Assembly: GCA_944363535.1 (NCBI GenBank)
Contig: CALVUG010000005.1
Location: 1-45,071 of the forward strand
Length of the DNA: 45,071 bases
DNA from: an uncultured Bacilli bacterium
GTDB taxonomy: Bacteria > Bacillota_I > Bacilli_A > RFN20 > CAG-826
Direction of reading: 5' to 3'
How positions within the stretch are numbered: position 1 is the first letter of the stretch; each line of letters begins with the position of its first letter. Under the pieces are notes generated by a model that was given only the letters and a program-made list of their open reading frames with translations, was not told the origin of the DNA and searched no databases. The position numbers were made by a program, and so were the translations under genes. Of the stretch, positions 6,309 to 14,597 are shown piece after piece.

Positions 6309-7169
6309 TTAATACTCCTTATCTTCCTCGTAGATGAAACGAGCGAGGTCATAGTAATGTTTGACGATATGCGTCGCATATTTTTTCACCGTATTCGAAG
6401 CATGCGCCATGCAGACGTTATGTTTGAACTTTTCAAACATCGTAATATCGTTTCCAGAATCACCCGCGACGAAACATTCATCGCTAGGAATATTGAGATA
6501 GTTAAGATATTCGCTGATGGCTTTAGATTTTTCCGCTCCCGAAGGAGTAATTTCGATGACTTGATTCGACCAAGAAAATTCGAGGTGAGAAAATTTGGCG
6601 CGTAGTTCTTTATTCACCTCTTTGTTAAGTTCGATGTATTTCTTTCTTAAACCCATGAAGATGAGAAGCTTAGAAATTTTATTCGTCTTCAGTTGGTTAT
6701 TAAATAAGCCATCGGCTTTATTACGATCAGAAAAAGTATATTTTTCCGCGTAGCTAAATTGAAAAAAATACCAGATACGATACATTAATTTCAAGATGAT
6801 GTTACGTCTTTTAGCGGCGACGATAGAAGGAAAATTATCGGTCATGATGATGTAAGCTAAAGGATGATATTTTTCATCCATGTAATCGATGACACCTTGC
6901 ACATCTTTCCCGCTCATATATTTCTGTCTAACCATCTTAGCGTCCACCATCATGTTGGCTCCATTGCAGGACATGGAATCGATCGGACGAGCAATTTTCT
7001 TTTCCACTTTCTTGATGAAGTCTTGGCTTCGACCAGTGATGAGAGCGACACGTCCACCATCATCGATGTAACGACGTAAAAAATTGACGTTTCTTTTAGC
7101 AATTAATCTAAATCGACGCCTGGGGTAGAAAAGTGTTCCATCTAAATCTGTCGCTAATACTTTCTTCAT
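6309..7169 (-). CDS. Cof-type HAD-IIB phosphatase
   Basis: This is a haloacid dehalogenase-superfamily phosphatase of the Cof/YidA group, which acts on sugar phosphates, nucleotides or flavin in the cytoplasm. Counting from the chosen start: motif I DLDGTLF at 7-13 with nucleophile and acid Asp, motif II TGRS near 45, motif III Lys in GAEKSKAISEYL near 210, motif IV GDSGNDITMF near 235-244. A type IIB cap lies between motifs II and III. The longest frame would begin at a TTG (7196), but the family start pattern KKVLATDLDGT points to the ATG at 7169. A -10 box TATAAT ends 10 nt before this ATG with no Shine-Dalgarno, predicting a leaderless mRNA. Confidence 0.88.
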   Translation of the reverse strand: MKKVLATDLDGTLFYPRRRFRLIAKRNVNFLRRYIDDGGRVALITGRSQDFIKKVEKKIARPIDSMSCNGANMMVDAKMVRQKYMSGKDVQGVIDYMDEKYHPLAYIIMTDNFPSIVAAKRRNIILKLMYRIWYFFQFSYAEKYTFSDRNKADGLFNNQLKTNKISKLLIFMGLRKKYIELNKEVNKELRAKFSHLEFSWSNQVIEITPSGAEKSKAISEYLNYLNIPSDECFVAGDSGNDITMFEKFKHNVCMAHASNTVKKYATHIVKHYYDLARFIYEEDKEY

Positions 7170-7179
7170 ATGTATAAGC

Positions 7180-7185
7180 ATTATA
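7180..7185 (-). promoter_or_regulatory. -10 box of the Cof-type phosphatase gene
   Basis: A perfect TATAAT (7185-7180) lies 10 nt before the ATG at 7169. No good -35 box is seen. Transcription would start about 3 nt before or at the start codon. Confidence 0.5.
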
Positions 7186-7230
7186 CACTCACGCAATAAA
7201 TTTACATCATAAATTTTCGTTTCAAAGCAT

Positions 7231-7260
7231 AAAAAAAGGACTAATCTAAGACTAGCCCTT
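7231..7260 (-). terminator. Rho-independent terminator of hpf
   Basis: On the minus strand the RNA from 7260 folds AAGGGCUAG...UUAGUCCUU as an uninterrupted stem using two G-U pairs around UCUUAGA, followed by a run of seven T. It lies 14 bases after the hpf stop. The G-U pairs make it work only in this direction. Confidence 0.85.
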
Positions 7261-7273
7261 ACAAAATTAAGTA

Positions 7274-7828
7274 TTAAAGTTTGACGTCGTTCTCAGCTTG
7301 GAGTAGACCAATTCCACCATCGTGACGATGATAGACGATGCTAATTTTTTCATCTTCGCTATCAAGATACATGAAGAAATCATGATCTAATGCATCCATG
7401 CGTACGACAGCTTCATCGATGCTCATCGGTTTAAGATAGATCGATTTCGTACGGACGACTTCTTCATTATCTTCCACTTCTTTTTCTGCTTCGAAATTTT
7501 CAAAAGCAATAGCTTTACCTAAGCTCACACGCGTATTCTTACGTGACATACGCGTCTTCAATTTGCGCATTTGACCTTCGAGTTTATCGATGGCTTTATC
7601 GATGGCAGAATATAAATCTTCATCGACGACCTCAGCGCGGAAATCCATCATCTTCGTGAAGATGGTCACTTCCACTTTTGCGCCACGCTTATAAGATCTT
7701 ACGACGACGCGGCAAGTCACATCATCTGTGATGACGAAATATTTGTCCATGCGAGAAAGTTTAGTCTCGACAGCATGACTAATACCTTCGGTCACATCGA
7801 TGTTCTTACCAATAATTTGGTATTTCAT
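7274..7828 (-). CDS. hpf: ribosome hibernation promoting factor, long form
   Basis: The N-terminal S30AE/RaiA domain (about residues 1-95, MKYQIIGKNIDVTEGI...) binds the 30S decoding region. After a linker comes the C-terminal domain typical of long HPF (about 125-180, KPMSIDEAVVRMDALDHDFF) that dimerises 70S ribosomes into 100S particles. The length of 184 aa matches the long form of Gram-positive bacteria. The start has a strong AAGGAG 9-10 nt upstream. It is monocistronic, bounded downstream by a strong terminator. It is usually induced in stationary phase or stress; no specific regulatory site was recognised in the 160-base upstream gap. Confidence 0.95.
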   Translation of the reverse strand: MKYQIIGKNIDVTEGISHAVETKLSRMDKYFVITDDVTCRVVVRSYKRGAKVEVTIFTKMMDFRAEVVDEDLYSAIDKAIDKLEGQMRKLKTRMSRKNTRVSLGKAIAFENFEAEKEVEDNEEVVRTKSIYLKPMSIDEAVVRMDALDHDFFMYLDSEDEKISIVYHRHDGGIGLLQAENDVKL

Positions 7829-7989
7829 ATCATGTAACTCCTTTCAAAGAATTTGTGATTAGAAAACTCTACTTATATCGTAGCAAAAAACGAGCAAAAA
7901 TCATATGCCTTTTTACGCATTTTTTTATCTTTTCATAAATGTGAGACTAATTATTTGTAAATCTTTAAAAATTTGTTAGAAAAATTAAC

Positions 7990-9186
7990 TTACTGCTCAA
8001 CGTAAGGATGTGAAGCGATATATTTTTTAATCTCTTCGACCTTATCAAGTCTTTCCCAAGGCAGGTCTAATTCAAGATGGAAGAAGGCTGAATAATTCGA
8101 AGTATCGCGGTAAGAAAAAGATGGTTGATGTAAAGAGAAATTTTTGATGATGAGACCTGGTCTAGTTGGAAAGATATGACGCACTAAGCTAATGAGATAA
8201 TCATCGCTATAAGGTGAAGTCTTAAAAGTTTCGATCATCAAAGATAAAGCATCTTTTTGACCGATGACGTAAGATAATTCAATTTCAAGACGCTTCGCTA
8301 CTCCAGCAGCCACTAAGTTTTTAGCGATGTAACGAGCTAAATAAGCTGCACTTCGATCAACTTTTGATGGGTCTTTGCCGGAAAAAGAGCCACCACCGTG
8401 ACGAGCAAAGCCACCGTAAGTATCGACGATAATCTTTCTTCCAGTTAAGCCAGTATCGCCAAGTGGCCCACCTAGTACAAAGGAACCAGAAACGTTGATG
8501 TAAGGCGTAAAATCACGGTTTAGATGATATTTATCGATGATCGGATAAATAACTTCTTCTAACACGTATTTTTTAAAATGTTCATCCGCAGCATGGGGGT
8601 CGTGTTGGATGGACATGACGACGCTTATAACTTTAGGTTCTTTACCTTTTTCATATTGGACGCTTACTTCTGATTTCATATCAGGTCTTGCCCCTTTAAA
8701 GTCACCGCTTTTTCTTAGTTTCGAGGCTCTTTTCACTAATTCGATAGCAAGAAGATGCGCTAAAGGTAAATAAGCTTCCGTCTCATTGGTAGCGTAACCA
8801 AACATGATACCTTGATCACCTGCTCCTAAGTTTTCGATATTGATATCGTTAACGGCATCTGCGATTTCCTTCGATTGGGTGTGAATATGATTTTCGATGA
8901 TGACATCACGGTAATTTAATAAACCGACATCGTCACGATCGTAACCGATATCTTTGATGACTTCTTTAGCGATACTTTCATAATCGATGGTGATGTTTGG
9001 TTTACTAAAAGAAATCTCTCCTCCTAAAATCAAAAGCTTTTCAATGAACATACATTCGCACGCTACATGAGCGAGACTATCTTTAGCTAGACATGCATCT
9101 AAAATTGCATCTGCGATTTGATCGCACACCTTATCTGGATGCCCTTCTGCTACACATTCTGAAGTATAAATTTTTCTTTTTGCCAT
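7990..9186 (-). CDS. metK: S-adenosylmethionine synthase
   Basis: It makes S-adenosylmethionine from methionine and ATP in the cytoplasm, as a tetramer. Signatures are GHPDKVCDQIADAILD at 16-31 (ATP and metal binding), GAGDQGIMFGYA at about 121-132, and the glycine-rich loop GGGSFSGKDPSKVDRSAAY near 269-287. Length 398 aa is normal. ATG is preceded by AGGAGGG. It is monocistronic, and expression is controlled by the SAM-type riboswitch and terminator in its own leader (9213-9370), a feedback loop on its product. Confidence 0.97.
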   Translation of the reverse strand: MAKRKIYTSECVAEGHPDKVCDQIADAILDACLAKDSLAHVACECMFIEKLLILGGEISFSKPNITIDYESIAKEVIKDIGYDRDDVGLLNYRDVIIENHIHTQSKEIADAVNDINIENLGAGDQGIMFGYATNETEAYLPLAHLLAIELVKRASKLRKSGDFKGARPDMKSEVSVQYEKGKEPKVISVVMSIQHDPHAADEHFKKYVLEEVIYPIIDKYHLNRDFTPYINVSGSFVLGGPLGDTGLTGRKIIVDTYGGFARHGGGSFSGKDPSKVDRSAAYLARYIAKNLVAAGVAKRLEIELSYVIGQKDALSLMIETFKTSPYSDDYLISLVRHIFPTRPGLIIKNFSLHQPSFSYRDTSNYSAFFHLELDLPWERLDKVEEIKKYIASHPYVEQ

Positions 9187-9212
9187 CTTCTTTTTCCCTC
9201 CTATATATGAAT

Positions 9213-9238
9213 AAAGGCTTCCTCAATGAGAGAAAGCC
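9213..9238 (-). terminator. riboswitch-controlled attenuator hairpin before metK
   Basis: On the minus strand GGCTTTCTC (9238-9230), loop TCATT, GAGGAAGCC (9224-9216), followed by TTTATT. Its 5' arm and loop contain CTCTCAT (9232-9226), complementary to ATGAGAG (9269-9263), which includes the 3' strand of riboswitch helix P1. The two structures are therefore mutually exclusive. Confidence 0.8.
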
Positions 9239-9264
9239 CATAATTTATTTTTTAATTTGTTCCT

Positions 9265-9370
9265 CTCATCGTCATCTGAGGCGAGCACTTACTAATCGGA
9301 TTTCATTAGAGTTGCTACTATCTTTTTAAGCCTCGAAAGATAGTTCTTGATGAGGCAAACTTGCGTTTGC
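9265..9370 (-). promoter_or_regulatory. SAM-I/IV-clan riboswitch in the metK leader
   Basis: On the minus strand: a GCAAAC-GCAA-GTTTGC hairpin (9370-9355), P1 5' strand CTCATC (9354-9349) running into the clan motif ATCAAGA, a simple P2 hairpin with a 9-bp stem ACTATCTTT/AAAGATAGT, the core AGCAAC, P3 CTAAT/ATTAG, then AAGTGC, and P1 3' strand GATGAG (9270-9265). GAGGC in the P2 loop (9334-9330) can pair with GCCTC (9282-9278) as the family pseudoknot. The AUCAAGA / GCAAC / GUGC core is that of the SAM-I clan. The unbranched P2 and absence of P4 are more like SAM-IV or SAM-I/IV variants. With SAM bound, P1 forms and the terminator at 9213-9238 shuts off metK. Confidence 0.82.
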
Positions 9371-9379
9371 TTATTTATA

Positions 9380-9407
9380 ATTATGCTTATTTAGAAAAAT
9401 TTATCAA
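9380..9407 (-). promoter_or_regulatory. predicted promoter of metK
   Basis: TTGATA (9407-9402), 16 nt, CATAAT (9385-9380). Transcription would begin near 9373, just before the first leader hairpin. The promoter lies right behind the stop of pduL. Confidence 0.6.
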
Positions 9408-9410
9408 TAT

Positions 9411-9983
9411 TTATTTGATAAGTTCACCATAAACTTCACCACTTAAGTGCGCGGCATTAGCTTCGTCGGTGTCGATATGCATCGCTAAAGCGAACTTTTC
9501 GCTCACGCGGATGACGACATCATCATAAATTAAAGAACGATCAGCACTTGTGACTTTAACCTTGACGACATCGCGGTCCTTAACGCCATATTCTTCCGCA
9601 TCTTTTGGCGTCATATGGATATGTCTTTTGGCGACGATGACACCATTTTCTAAAGTGACGCTACCGGCTGGACCAACTAAAGTGATACCAGGAGTATTAT
9701 CGGTATCACCGCTTAATCTAACTGGAACGTTAGAAAGGCCTAAAGTCCTCGCATCCGTCAAAGAAATTTCCACTTGGTTACGACTTCTTACTGGTCCTAA
9801 GATACTCACGCCTGAAATCGTTTTCTTTGGTCCGACTAAATCAAGTCTTACATCACTTGCGAATTGACCAGGTTGAGAAAGCATCTTTTTGACGCCTAAT
9901 TCATCTTTACCAGTTAAAATTTTTAAGGTTTCTAAGGTGACATGTACATGTCTTGCACTTGTTTCAACTAAAATTTTATTCAT
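9411..9983 (-). CDS. pduL: PduL-type phosphate acyltransferase (phosphotransacetylase)
   Basis: It interconverts acyl-CoA (acetyl- or propionyl-CoA) and acyl phosphate. The protein has the two PduL repeats, each with its zinc-binding histidines: ARHVHVT at 10-16 and KRHIHMTP near 119-126, plus SDVRLDLVGPKK and the C-terminal MHIDTDEANAA. Length 190 aa is that of the cytosolic form: there is no N-terminal extension that would target it to a microcompartment, and no compartment genes are nearby. It most likely serves acetate production with an acetate kinase located elsewhere. ATG is preceded by GAAGGGAGA. It has its own promoter. Confidence 0.92.
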   Translation of the reverse strand: MNKILVETSARHVHVTLETLKILTGKDELGVKKMLSQPGQFASDVRLDLVGPKKTISGVSILGPVRSRNQVEISLTDARTLGLSNVPVRLSGDTDNTPGITLVGPAGSVTLENGVIVAKRHIHMTPKDAEEYGVKDRDVVKVKVTSADRSLIYDDVVIRVSEKFALAMHIDTDEANAAHLSGEVYGELIK

Positions 9984-10010
9984 AAATTCATTTCTCCCTT
10001 CATTCCTAAT

Positions 10011-10038
10011 ATTATAGAGATTAACAATCTAAACTCAA
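10011..10038 (-). promoter_or_regulatory. predicted promoter of pduL with an overlapping inverted repeat
   Basis: TTGAGT (10038-10033), 16 nt, TATAAT (10016-10011). The inverted repeat TCAAAT-A-ATTTGA at 10036-10048 overlaps the -35 end and could be an operator. Confidence 0.6.
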
Positions 10039-10151
10039 ATAATTTGAATTGTTATCATCACTATTAAATAACTTTTGTTAAACCTAACTTCCTATGCATT
10101 TCACTTTTAGTGTCGCCACTAACACCAGCTAAGAAAAGTATCATTTTTTAA

Positions 10152-10180
10152 TTGAATAATTTCATCGTTCACTTTATAAT
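10152..10180 (+). promoter_or_regulatory. promoter of tRNA-Leu(GAG)
   Basis: TTGAAT (10152-10157), exactly 17 nt, perfect TATAAT (10175-10180), 10 nt before the tRNA. Confidence 0.75.
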
Positions 10181-10190
10181 AACTAACGCT

Positions 10191-10275
<85 letters not shown>

Positions 10276-10283
10276 AATAAGTG

Positions 10284-10315
10284 AAAAAAAGTAGGCCTTA
10301 TGGCCTACATTTTAT
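10284..10315 (+). terminator. bidirectional terminator between tRNA-Leu and the oligopeptidase gene
   Basis: The hairpin GTAGGCC-TTAT-GGCCTAC (10291-10308) has an A-run on its left and ATTTTATT on its right, so it can terminate both the tRNA (plus) and the oligopeptidase gene (minus). The TAG stop of the latter lies inside the stem. Confidence 0.85.
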
Positions 10316-12011
10316 TATCATCAACTGCATTTAAGTAACGTTTGACTGGGCCAAGCGCTTTTTTAATATTACCATCTTCGAAAGGAATTCTTAATCCAGC
10401 ATGTTTTAACAATGACTTAAATGGATACTTTCCACCCATGCGACATAATTTGACGTACTTTTTAAACGCTTTTTCGCGGTTTAATGCGAAACGATGGAAG
10501 AATTCGAACGCCACTACTTGCGCTAAGGTGTAATCGATGTAATAGAACGGGGAAGAATAGATGTGACCTTGTCTCATCCAATAACCACCTTTCGCTAAGA
10601 ATGGTTCATCAGAATAATCTTTAAAATATAAATATTTTTGTTCGATCTTTTTCCAAGTAGCGCATCTTTCTTCATGCGTCATCTCCGGATGAGCGTAAAC
10701 TTCATGTTGGAATTCATCGACGCTTGCTCCATATGGTAAAAATAAGACCGCATCCGCGAGATGGGAGAAACGATATTTATCGACTTGATTGCCGAAGAAA
10801 TCATCCATCCACGGCCAAGAGATAAATTCCATGCTCATCGAATGAATTTCGCACGCTTCTAAAGTTGGACTACGGTAAGCAGGAACGCTGATGGAAGAAG
10901 ATTCGTAGCCTTGAAAGGCGTGACCCATCTCATGCGTCAAAGTAGCGACGTCTTCTTTCGTCCCGTTAAAATTTGCGAAGACAAAAGGCGCTTTATAAAG
11001 CGGGAAATAAGTCATATAACCACCCATATCTTTTCCAGGTCTAGCCTCTAAATCCATGAGATGATGATCGAGCATAAAATTGAAGAATTCGCCGGTGACA
11101 ATAGACATCTCTTCATACATCTTCTTTGCTTTTAACACGAGTTCGTCTTTCGTTCCAACCGGAGTAGCGTTCCCATCTTTAAAAGTGAGACTATAATCGT
11201 AATATTTTGGATTTTTAATGCCGACTCTTTTCAATTGACGGCTAAATAACTTCGCGGCGAGAGGAACGACGTCCTTAGCGATTTGATTGCGGTAGGCTTC
11301 TACTTCTTTTGCGTCATAGTCTAATCGACCGAGACGAAGGTAACCTAATTCGATATAATTTTTGAAACCAAGTTTTTTTGCCATCTCATCGCGAAGCCTT
11401 ACAAGGTCATCATAAATTTTTGCAAGGCTCGCTTCATTTTCTTGATAAAATTTATAGTAAGCATGCGCGGCTTCCTTCCTAGTTTCACGGTCTAAATCTT
11501 CCATGTGCTTAGCAATGCCAGCAAGATTTAAAATTTCCCCTCTAAAAGGAATTTTTGCCCCAGCGATAATTTGGCTACGTTTCATCACTAAATCATTTTC
11601 TAAGACGAGTTCTTCGATGATGGACGGATCAAAAGTTTTTAAACCAACTTCCACCATTTGGAAATAATATTCACCAAACTTAGCTTTTAAATCATTTAAA
11701 AATGGTGACTTCATCAACGATTTTTCAAATTCGTTTTGATAATTGCTCACTAAGGGGGAAACTTTATTTAACTGATCCATCAATTTGACAAGTTTTGGGT
11801 CATCCGTCTTCAATGTAAAATTGACGTTAATGGTCGTAAATTCAGTCGAGATCTTATCGATGTAACGGAAGTAAGCTTTCAAAGTTTTAATAGCTTCTTC
11901 TTTAGTTTTAGCGTTTTCTAAATTTTCCTTTAAAGAAGTAAACTTCTTTTCAATCGCCTTAATGTTTGGCTTTTTTAAAGGAAATTGTTCAAATGTTAAA
12001 TTCGTTTGCAT
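10305..12011 (-). CDS. M3 family oligoendopeptidase
   Basis: This is a zinc metallopeptidase of the M3 (PepF/thimet) family that trims cytosolic peptides. The zinc motif HEMGH occurs in THEMGHAFQGYESS near residue 365, with the third ligand Glu in PTLEACEIHSMSMEF about 25 residues on. Late in the chain, GHIYSSPFYYIDYTLAQ carries the His/Tyr residues typical of the substrate pocket. Length 568 aa is typical. ATG is preceded by TAGGAG. It follows the LemA-like gene by 11 bases, forming a two-gene operon, and ends in a shared terminator with tRNA-Leu. Confidence 0.93.
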   Translation of the reverse strand: MQTNLTFEQFPLKKPNIKAIEKKFTSLKENLENAKTKEEAIKTLKAYFRYIDKISTEFTTINVNFTLKTDDPKLVKLMDQLNKVSPLVSNYQNEFEKSLMKSPFLNDLKAKFGEYYFQMVEVGLKTFDPSIIEELVLENDLVMKRSQIIAGAKIPFRGEILNLAGIAKHMEDLDRETRKEAAHAYYKFYQENEASLAKIYDDLVRLRDEMAKKLGFKNYIELGYLRLGRLDYDAKEVEAYRNQIAKDVVPLAAKLFSRQLKRVGIKNPKYYDYSLTFKDGNATPVGTKDELVLKAKKMYEEMSIVTGEFFNFMLDHHLMDLEARPGKDMGGYMTYFPLYKAPFVFANFNGTKEDVATLTHEMGHAFQGYESSSISVPAYRSPTLEACEIHSMSMEFISWPWMDDFFGNQVDKYRFSHLADAVLFLPYGASVDEFQHEVYAHPEMTHEERCATWKKIEQKYLYFKDYSDEPFLAKGGYWMRQGHIYSSPFYYIDYTLAQVVAFEFFHRFALNREKAFKKYVKLCRMGGKYPFKSLLKHAGLRIPFEDGNIKKALGPVKRYLNAVDDNKM

Positions 12012-12022
12012 ATTTTTTACTC

Positions 12023-12586
12023 CTATCTAATCGTTTCTTTTTTCTTGAAACGTAACATTTTAAAAAGGTAACGAAATAAAAACCCTCTTATCCAATAATT
12101 GTAGCCATTCACGTCTAGATTATAAGAGGCGACGAGACGACGATATTCATCTTCGCTCTTCAAATAAGATTCTTTGAAAGCAAGATAATTTTTATCATTG
12201 TAATATTTATCGAGTTGTTCGACGTAAAAAACTAGATGAGCTTTCGCATCGTTTAAAGTTTTAAGATAATCTAAACGTTTACTTTCATCGATATTAGAAG
12301 TATCTAATTCTCTTAAACTATTTATCAAGGATAAATATTCTTTCGGTAATTCCAATTTCTTTTCTTTAAAATATTCCTCAATTTTCGTTAGTAACGTATA
12401 CCTTTGGTTAATTTGTAGACATATAGCCTTATATTTTGCTTTCATCTTTCCTTTGAAAGAAAGGACGAAACATAACGAGATGATAAATGTTAGTAGATAG
12501 AATCCCATGATAGAGCAGACAACAGCGATGATCGTAATTTGCCACCAAGTTAACGAAGTAAATGTTAGAAGGTTATTAAAATTCAT
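12023..12586 (-). CDS. LemA-like membrane protein
   Basis: One membrane segment near the N-terminus (about residues 17-42, ITIIAVVCSIMGFYLLTFII) is followed by a long helical region and a C-terminal SYNLDVNGYNYWIR element. The segment order, helix lengths and the YNxxVxxYN pattern fit the LemA family, whose members have an outside N-terminus and a cytoplasmic helical bundle of unknown function. The match is distant (187 aa). There is no Shine-Dalgarno; an extended -10 box TGCTAAAAT ends 9 nt before ATG, so the mRNA may be leaderless. It heads the operon with the oligopeptidase. Confidence 0.65.
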   Translation of the reverse strand: MNFNNLLTFTSLTWWQITIIAVVCSIMGFYLLTFIISLCFVLSFKGKMKAKYKAICLQINQRYTLLTKIEEYFKEKKLELPKEYLSLINSLRELDTSNIDESKRLDYLKTLNDAKAHLVFYVEQLDKYYNDKNYLAFKESYLKSEDEYRRLVASYNLDVNGYNYWIRGFLFRYLFKMLRFKKKETIR

Positions 12587-12595
12587 ACGCTATTC

Positions 12596-12604
12596 ATTTT
12601 AGCA
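12596..12604 (-). promoter_or_regulatory. extended -10 box of the LemA-like gene
   Basis: On the minus strand TGC-TAAAAT (12604-12596) ends 9 nt before the ATG at 12586. No clear -35 box and no Shine-Dalgarno. Confidence 0.45.
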
Positions 12605-12632
12605 TAGATTAACTAAGATATATTCACTAAAT

Positions 12633-12662
12633 TTGCACATTTTAGTATAAATGTGCTACACT
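12633..12662 (+). promoter_or_regulatory. promoter of the HAD-ispD-S1-pgi operon
   Basis: TTGCAC (12633-12638), 18 nt, TACACT (12657-12662) preceded by TGC (extended -10). The flanking TTTAGT...ACTAAA half-sites (around 12640-12665) form a loose dyad over the -10 box. Confidence 0.55.
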
Positions 12663-12680
12663 AAATAGCGAGGAAATAAC

Positions 12681-13523
12681 ATGAGAAAAAAACCAATCGT
12701 CGCTATTCTTTACGACTTCGATAAAACTTTATGTCGTGAAGACATGCAAAATTTTACTTTCATTCCAAATTTAGGAATGACTCCTCAAGAATTTTGGGGC
12801 AAAACCGGCGAATTTTCGCGCAAGGAAAACGTCGAACGTATTCTTTCTTATATGTATATGATGATCAAAGAATCGAAAGAAAAAGGCATCAAATTGACGA
12901 AAGAATATCTCAATGACCTAGGAAAAGAAATCAACTACTTCGATGGTGTCGTCACTTGGTTTAAAAGAATTAATGACTACGGAAAATCAAAAGGTATCAA
13001 AGTCGAACATTATCTCGTCTCAAGTGGCACGAAAGAAATCATCGATGGAACGATCATCGCTAAAGAATTTAAAGCGATTTATGGCTGCGAATTTCTTTAC
13101 GATGAAAAGACTAAAGAACCTATCTGGCCTAAGATGGCTATCAATTACACCCAAAAGACGCAATACGTCTTCCGCGTTTCTAAAGGCGTCTTAAATGCTT
13201 ACGAAGATGATAAGGTCAATGAAAAATCGCAGGAAAGAAGAATTCCTTACCGTAACATCATCTATCTCGGCGATGGGATGACTGATATCCCCTGCATGGT
13301 CCTCGTCAAAGAAAATGGCGGGCGTTCGATCGCCGTCTATCCGAAAGGTAAAAAAGAACTCGTCCAAAAATTATTTAACGATGGAAGAGTCAATTACATC
13401 TGCCCAGCGGATTATCGTAACGGTTCACAAATTGACCACGTCATCAAACTGACAATCGACGCCATTAGCATTTCCGATGAGATGAGCCGACGCGAAGCTA
13501 AACTTTCCCCGAAGGTAAAATAA
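12681..13523 (+). CDS. HAD-superfamily hydrolase, phosphoserine-phosphatase-like
   Basis: Motif I is YDFDKTL at 11-17 (nucleophile Asp, with Lys where many members have Gly), motif II VSSGTKEII near 112-120, and motif IV LGDGMTDIPCM near 196-206, with a Lys-containing stretch near 160-170 likely supplying motif III. The fold type is that of SerB-like HAD subfamily I, but length (280 aa) and cap are not those of SerB itself, so the substrate is unknown. ATG has GAGGAAAT upstream. It heads an operon with ispD (2 bases between), an S1 protein and pgi, so it may act on a sugar phosphate, which is inference only. Confidence 0.8.
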   Translation: MRKKPIVAILYDFDKTLCREDMQNFTFIPNLGMTPQEFWGKTGEFSRKENVERILSYMYMMIKESKEKGIKLTKEYLNDLGKEINYFDGVVTWFKRINDYGKSKGIKVEHYLVSSGTKEIIDGTIIAKEFKAIYGCEFLYDEKTKEPIWPKMAINYTQKTQYVFRVSKGVLNAYEDDKVNEKSQERRIPYRNIIYLGDGMTDIPCMVLVKENGGRSIAVYPKGKKELVQKLFNDGRVNYICPADYRNGSQIDHVIKLTIDAISISDEMSRREAKLSPKVK

Positions 13524-13525
13524 TT

Positions 13526-14203
13526 ATGAATTTTGCGGTCCTTCTTGCCGGTGGAAAAGGTGAAAGATTACGTAACGAATTAGAAAAGCCATTCGTCACT
13601 ATCTTAGATAGACCGCTATTTTCTTATCCCTTAGAGCTCTTTGAAAAAGAAACTTCTATCGATTACATCGTCTTAGTGATCAATCCAGAAAAAGAAGAAA
13701 TTTATCGCAATTACATTAACGAACATAATCTTTCGAAAATTTTAACGATCATCGAAGGCGGTAAGACTAGACACTCATCTTCTAAGAACGCTCTATCGTT
13801 TTTAAAAGACGTCGTACAAGATGATGATTACATTATCTTCCACGATGTCGCTCGTGCATTCTTACATGCAGATGATTTAAAAGATTTTCTTTTAGAATTA
13901 AAAAATCATCTTGCTCTATCGATGGCTTCCCCTTTAAAAGATACAATCGTACAAATAAAAGAAGAAGCTATCGAACAATATTTGAACCGCGATGAATTGA
14001 AGATTATCGAAACTCCGCAAGCATTTAAAGCTAAACCCTTATTAGAAGCTTATAAGAAAGCAAAGAATTCAGATTATAGCGACAATACGAAAGTATTTTT
14101 AGAAGCCGGACATAAGATCGACTTATTCTTTTCAAAACATCCGAACATCAAAATTACTACACCTGACGATTTGGAATTATTTAAGGCTTACTTAGGAGGA
14201 TAA
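13526..14203 (+). CDS. ispD: 2-C-methyl-D-erythritol 4-phosphate cytidylyltransferase (IspD)
   Basis: It transfers CMP from CTP to methylerythritol phosphate in the MEP isoprenoid pathway. The nucleotide loop is LLAGGKGERL at 6-15, followed by EGGKTRHSSS near 71-80, FHDVARAFL near 103-111 and IKITTPDDLELF near the C-terminus. The length of 225 aa fits IspD. LAGG instead of the usual AAG also occurs in the related ribitol-phosphate enzyme TarI, so TarI is the main alternative. An ispF gene at 24030-24554 shows that the MEP pathway exists here and favours IspD. It follows the HAD gene by 2 bases. Confidence 0.78.
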   Translation: MNFAVLLAGGKGERLRNELEKPFVTILDRPLFSYPLELFEKETSIDYIVLVINPEKEEIYRNYINEHNLSKILTIIEGGKTRHSSSKNALSFLKDVVQDDDYIIFHDVARAFLHADDLKDFLLELKNHLALSMASPLKDTIVQIKEEAIEQYLNRDELKIIETPQAFKAKPLLEAYKKAKNSDYSDNTKVFLEAGHKIDLFFSKHPNIKITTPDDLELFKAYLGG

Positions 14204-14207
14204 AACA

Positions 14208-14597
14208 ATGGAAGTAGGGTCTTTAATTATCGGAAAAATCAATCGCATCGTTCCTTATGGGGCTTTCCTCGAATTCGATGAAGGCTACCGCGGTCTTTTG
14301 CACATCTCTGAAATGTCCAAAAAATTTATAAGAGACATCAACCGCTTCGCCCACGTCGATGATGAAATCAAAGTCAAAGTCTTAGAAGTCGATGAGGAGC
14401 ACAAATTCTTGCACGTCTCATTAAAACAAGTGCCTTTGAATGAAAAAATGCTCAAAAGAGACGGAAAACTTGTCGAAATTAAGAAAAATCCAATAAAAAC
14501 TGTGGACATTTCCAAACTTCAAGATAAACTTGATGAGTGGGTAGACGCTACCTTGGAGGAAAATATCACAGATGATGAAGATAAATCTCACACATAG
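14208..14597 (+). CDS. S1 domain RNA-binding protein
   Basis: One S1 OB-fold domain fills residues 1-75 (GSLIIGKINRIVPYGAFLEF, GLLHISEMS, VKVLEVD, FLHVSLKQ). A short basic then acidic tail follows. The size and layout match the YugI/CvfD-type small S1 proteins that bind ribosomes and RNA. ATG has TAGGAGGATAA upstream. It is in the same operon as ispD and pgi; its last 26 bases overlap the start of pgi in another frame, so translation of the two is coupled. Confidence 0.88.
   Translation: MEVGSLIIGKINRIVPYGAFLEFDEGYRGLLHISEMSKKFIRDINRFAHVDDEIKVKVLEVDEEHKFLHVSLKQVPLNEKMLKRDGKLVEIKKNPIKTVDISKLQDKLDEWVDATLEENITDDEDKSHT

Noticed and set aside
7170-7196. TTG start at 7196 giving a longer Cof-type phosphatase
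   Set aside because: The extra nine codons span the -10 box and do not match the family start; the ATG at 7169 does.
9240-9360. An SMK-box (SAM-III) riboswitch before metK
   Set aside because: The leader has the SAM-I-clan core and a terminator switch, not ribosome-binding-site sequestration as in SMK boxes.
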